A DNA stretch of 15,673 nt, taken from Devosiaceae bacterium (GTDB taxonomy: Bacteria > Pseudomonadota > Alphaproteobacteria > Rhizobiales > Devosiaceae). The position numbers were made by a program, and so were the translations under genes. The notes under the pieces were generated by a model. The model saw only the letters and a list, made by a program, of their open reading frames with translations. It was not told where the DNA came from and did not search any database. Of this stretch, positions 15,091-15,673 are shown piece after piece. Position 1 is the stretch's first letter. Each line of letters begins with the position of its first letter. The DNA is taken from NCBI GenBank assembly GCA_021648585.1, contig JAKISM010000040.1:1-15673 (forward strand). Reading direction: 5' to 3'.

Positions 15091-15673
15091 ATGCGAGTAG
15101 AAATCCAAACATTAACAGATGAAATAAGTAAAGCACTGAATCTGCTTAAAAAACATGTCGGCTGGGCAGATGCTAAAGATCGCTTAGAAGATTTTAACAG
15201 GCAAGCCGAGAGTTCTGATCTATGGGACGATCCTAAGAGTGCGCAAATATTAATGCGTCAACGTCAAGAATTAGAAGCGGCAATAAATAATATCAAAAAT
15301 ATTTCTACTATTTTAGAAGATAATATTGGCCTTATCGAACTTGGTGAAGAAGAAAAAGATGAGCAAATTATCTCAGAGGCAGAAGCTGCCTTAAAGGAAT
15401 TATCAATAAAAACTGCACGTATGCAGGTTGAGACTTTGCTTTGCGGGGAGGCCGATGCAAATGATTGTTATTTAGAGGTTCATTCGGGGGCAGGGGGCAC
15501 AGAAAGCCAAGATTGGGCTTCTATGTTATTGCGCATGTACACACGCTGGGCTGAGCGTAATAAAATGAAAGTCGAAAATATTGAAGTGCATTATGGCGAC
15601 GAGGCAGGAATAAAATCTGTTACAATTCTAATTAAGGGGCATAATGCTTATGGTTGGTTAAAAACAGAAAGCG
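15091..15673 (+). CDS. prfB: Peptide chain release factor 2, N-terminal part
   Basis: Recognises UAA and UGA stop codons and triggers peptide release on the ribosome. The first 194 codons are in the window; the gene runs off the right edge, so the stop-codon recognition motif and the GGQ loop are not seen. The start MRVEIQTLTDEI, the RLEDFNRQAESSDLWDD segment and the conserved LEVHSGAGGTESQDWASMLLRMY block identify RF2. The frame is open from the ATG without the in-frame UGA and +1 shift site found near codon 26 in E. coli prfB, so that autoregulation is absent here. The ATG at 15091 has only a weak AAAAGAAAA upstream. It follows the PBP1A gene by 53 bp on the same strand and may be co-transcribed. 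Confidence 0.95.
   Translation, partial: MRVEIQTLTDEISKALNLLKKHVGWADAKDRLEDFNRQAESSDLWDDPKSAQILMRQRQELEAAINNIKNISTILEDNIGLIELGEEEKDEQIISEAEAALKELSIKTARMQVETLLCGEADANDCYLEVHSGAGGTESQDWASMLLRMYTRWAERNKMKVENIEVHYGDEAGIKSVTILIKGHNAYGWLKTES

Noticed and set aside
15091..15673. Programmed +1 frameshift in prfB
   Set aside because: The frame is open from the ATG through the GAGGTESQDW motif, with no in-frame UGA near codon 26.

Overview
The window looks like chromosomal core sequence of a low-GC alphaproteobacterium, most likely in Hyphomicrobiales (Rhizobiales). Three things point there: the gene content and order (NDUFA12-type complex I subunit, DUF2155 protein, aat, accC, accB, aroQ, a DsbA-family oxidoreductase, rne, amiC, penicillin-binding protein 1A, prfB), the Aat and BCCP sequences, and an RNase E with an acidic insert in its S1 domain. 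Placement is from recognised protein families only. Nothing in the window looks phage-, transposon-, integron- or CRISPR-derived, and there are no tRNA or rRNA genes.

Layout: the 5' end of nrdJ (B12-dependent ribonucleotide reductase) reads leftward out of the window. A gap of about 820 bp follows, holding a nrdJ promoter flanked by two NrdR-like boxes set 31 bp apart and an unusually long transcribed leader. Rightward come a degenerate CheY-like receiver protein, an NDUFA12-like protein and a DUF2155 exported protein. Leftward, a compact operon runs dsb-aroQ-accB-accC-aat, and its last gene overlaps the DUF2155 gene tail to tail. A PLP aminotransferase reads rightward from the shared dsb promoter region and converges on rne. 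The rne gene reads leftward and has a structured leader of several hundred bases. Rightward from the rne/amiC gap run amiC, the PBP1A gene and the 5' part of prfB.

Functionally the window combines deoxyribonucleotide supply (nrdJ), fatty-acid initiation (accB/accC), shikimate pathway (aroQ), N-end-rule tagging (aat), periplasmic thiol chemistry (dsb), RNA decay (rne), cell-wall synthesis and splitting (PBP1A, amiC) and translation termination (prfB).

The most striking observation is in rne. A 12-bp tandem repeat encoding Ser-Asn-Glu-Ala contains one 11-bp copy, which shifts the frame. The protein ends after 24 out-of-frame residues. The intact downstream frame, 121 codons ending in the Gly-Trp-Trp motif used by alphaproteobacterial RNase E to hold PNPase, is left untranslated. 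This is either a sequence error, a recent mutation, or a switchable loss of degradosome assembly. Secondary points are the NrdR-controlled nrdJ promoter, a receiver domain whose phospho-acceptor Asp is Glu, and the long structured leaders of nrdJ and rne.
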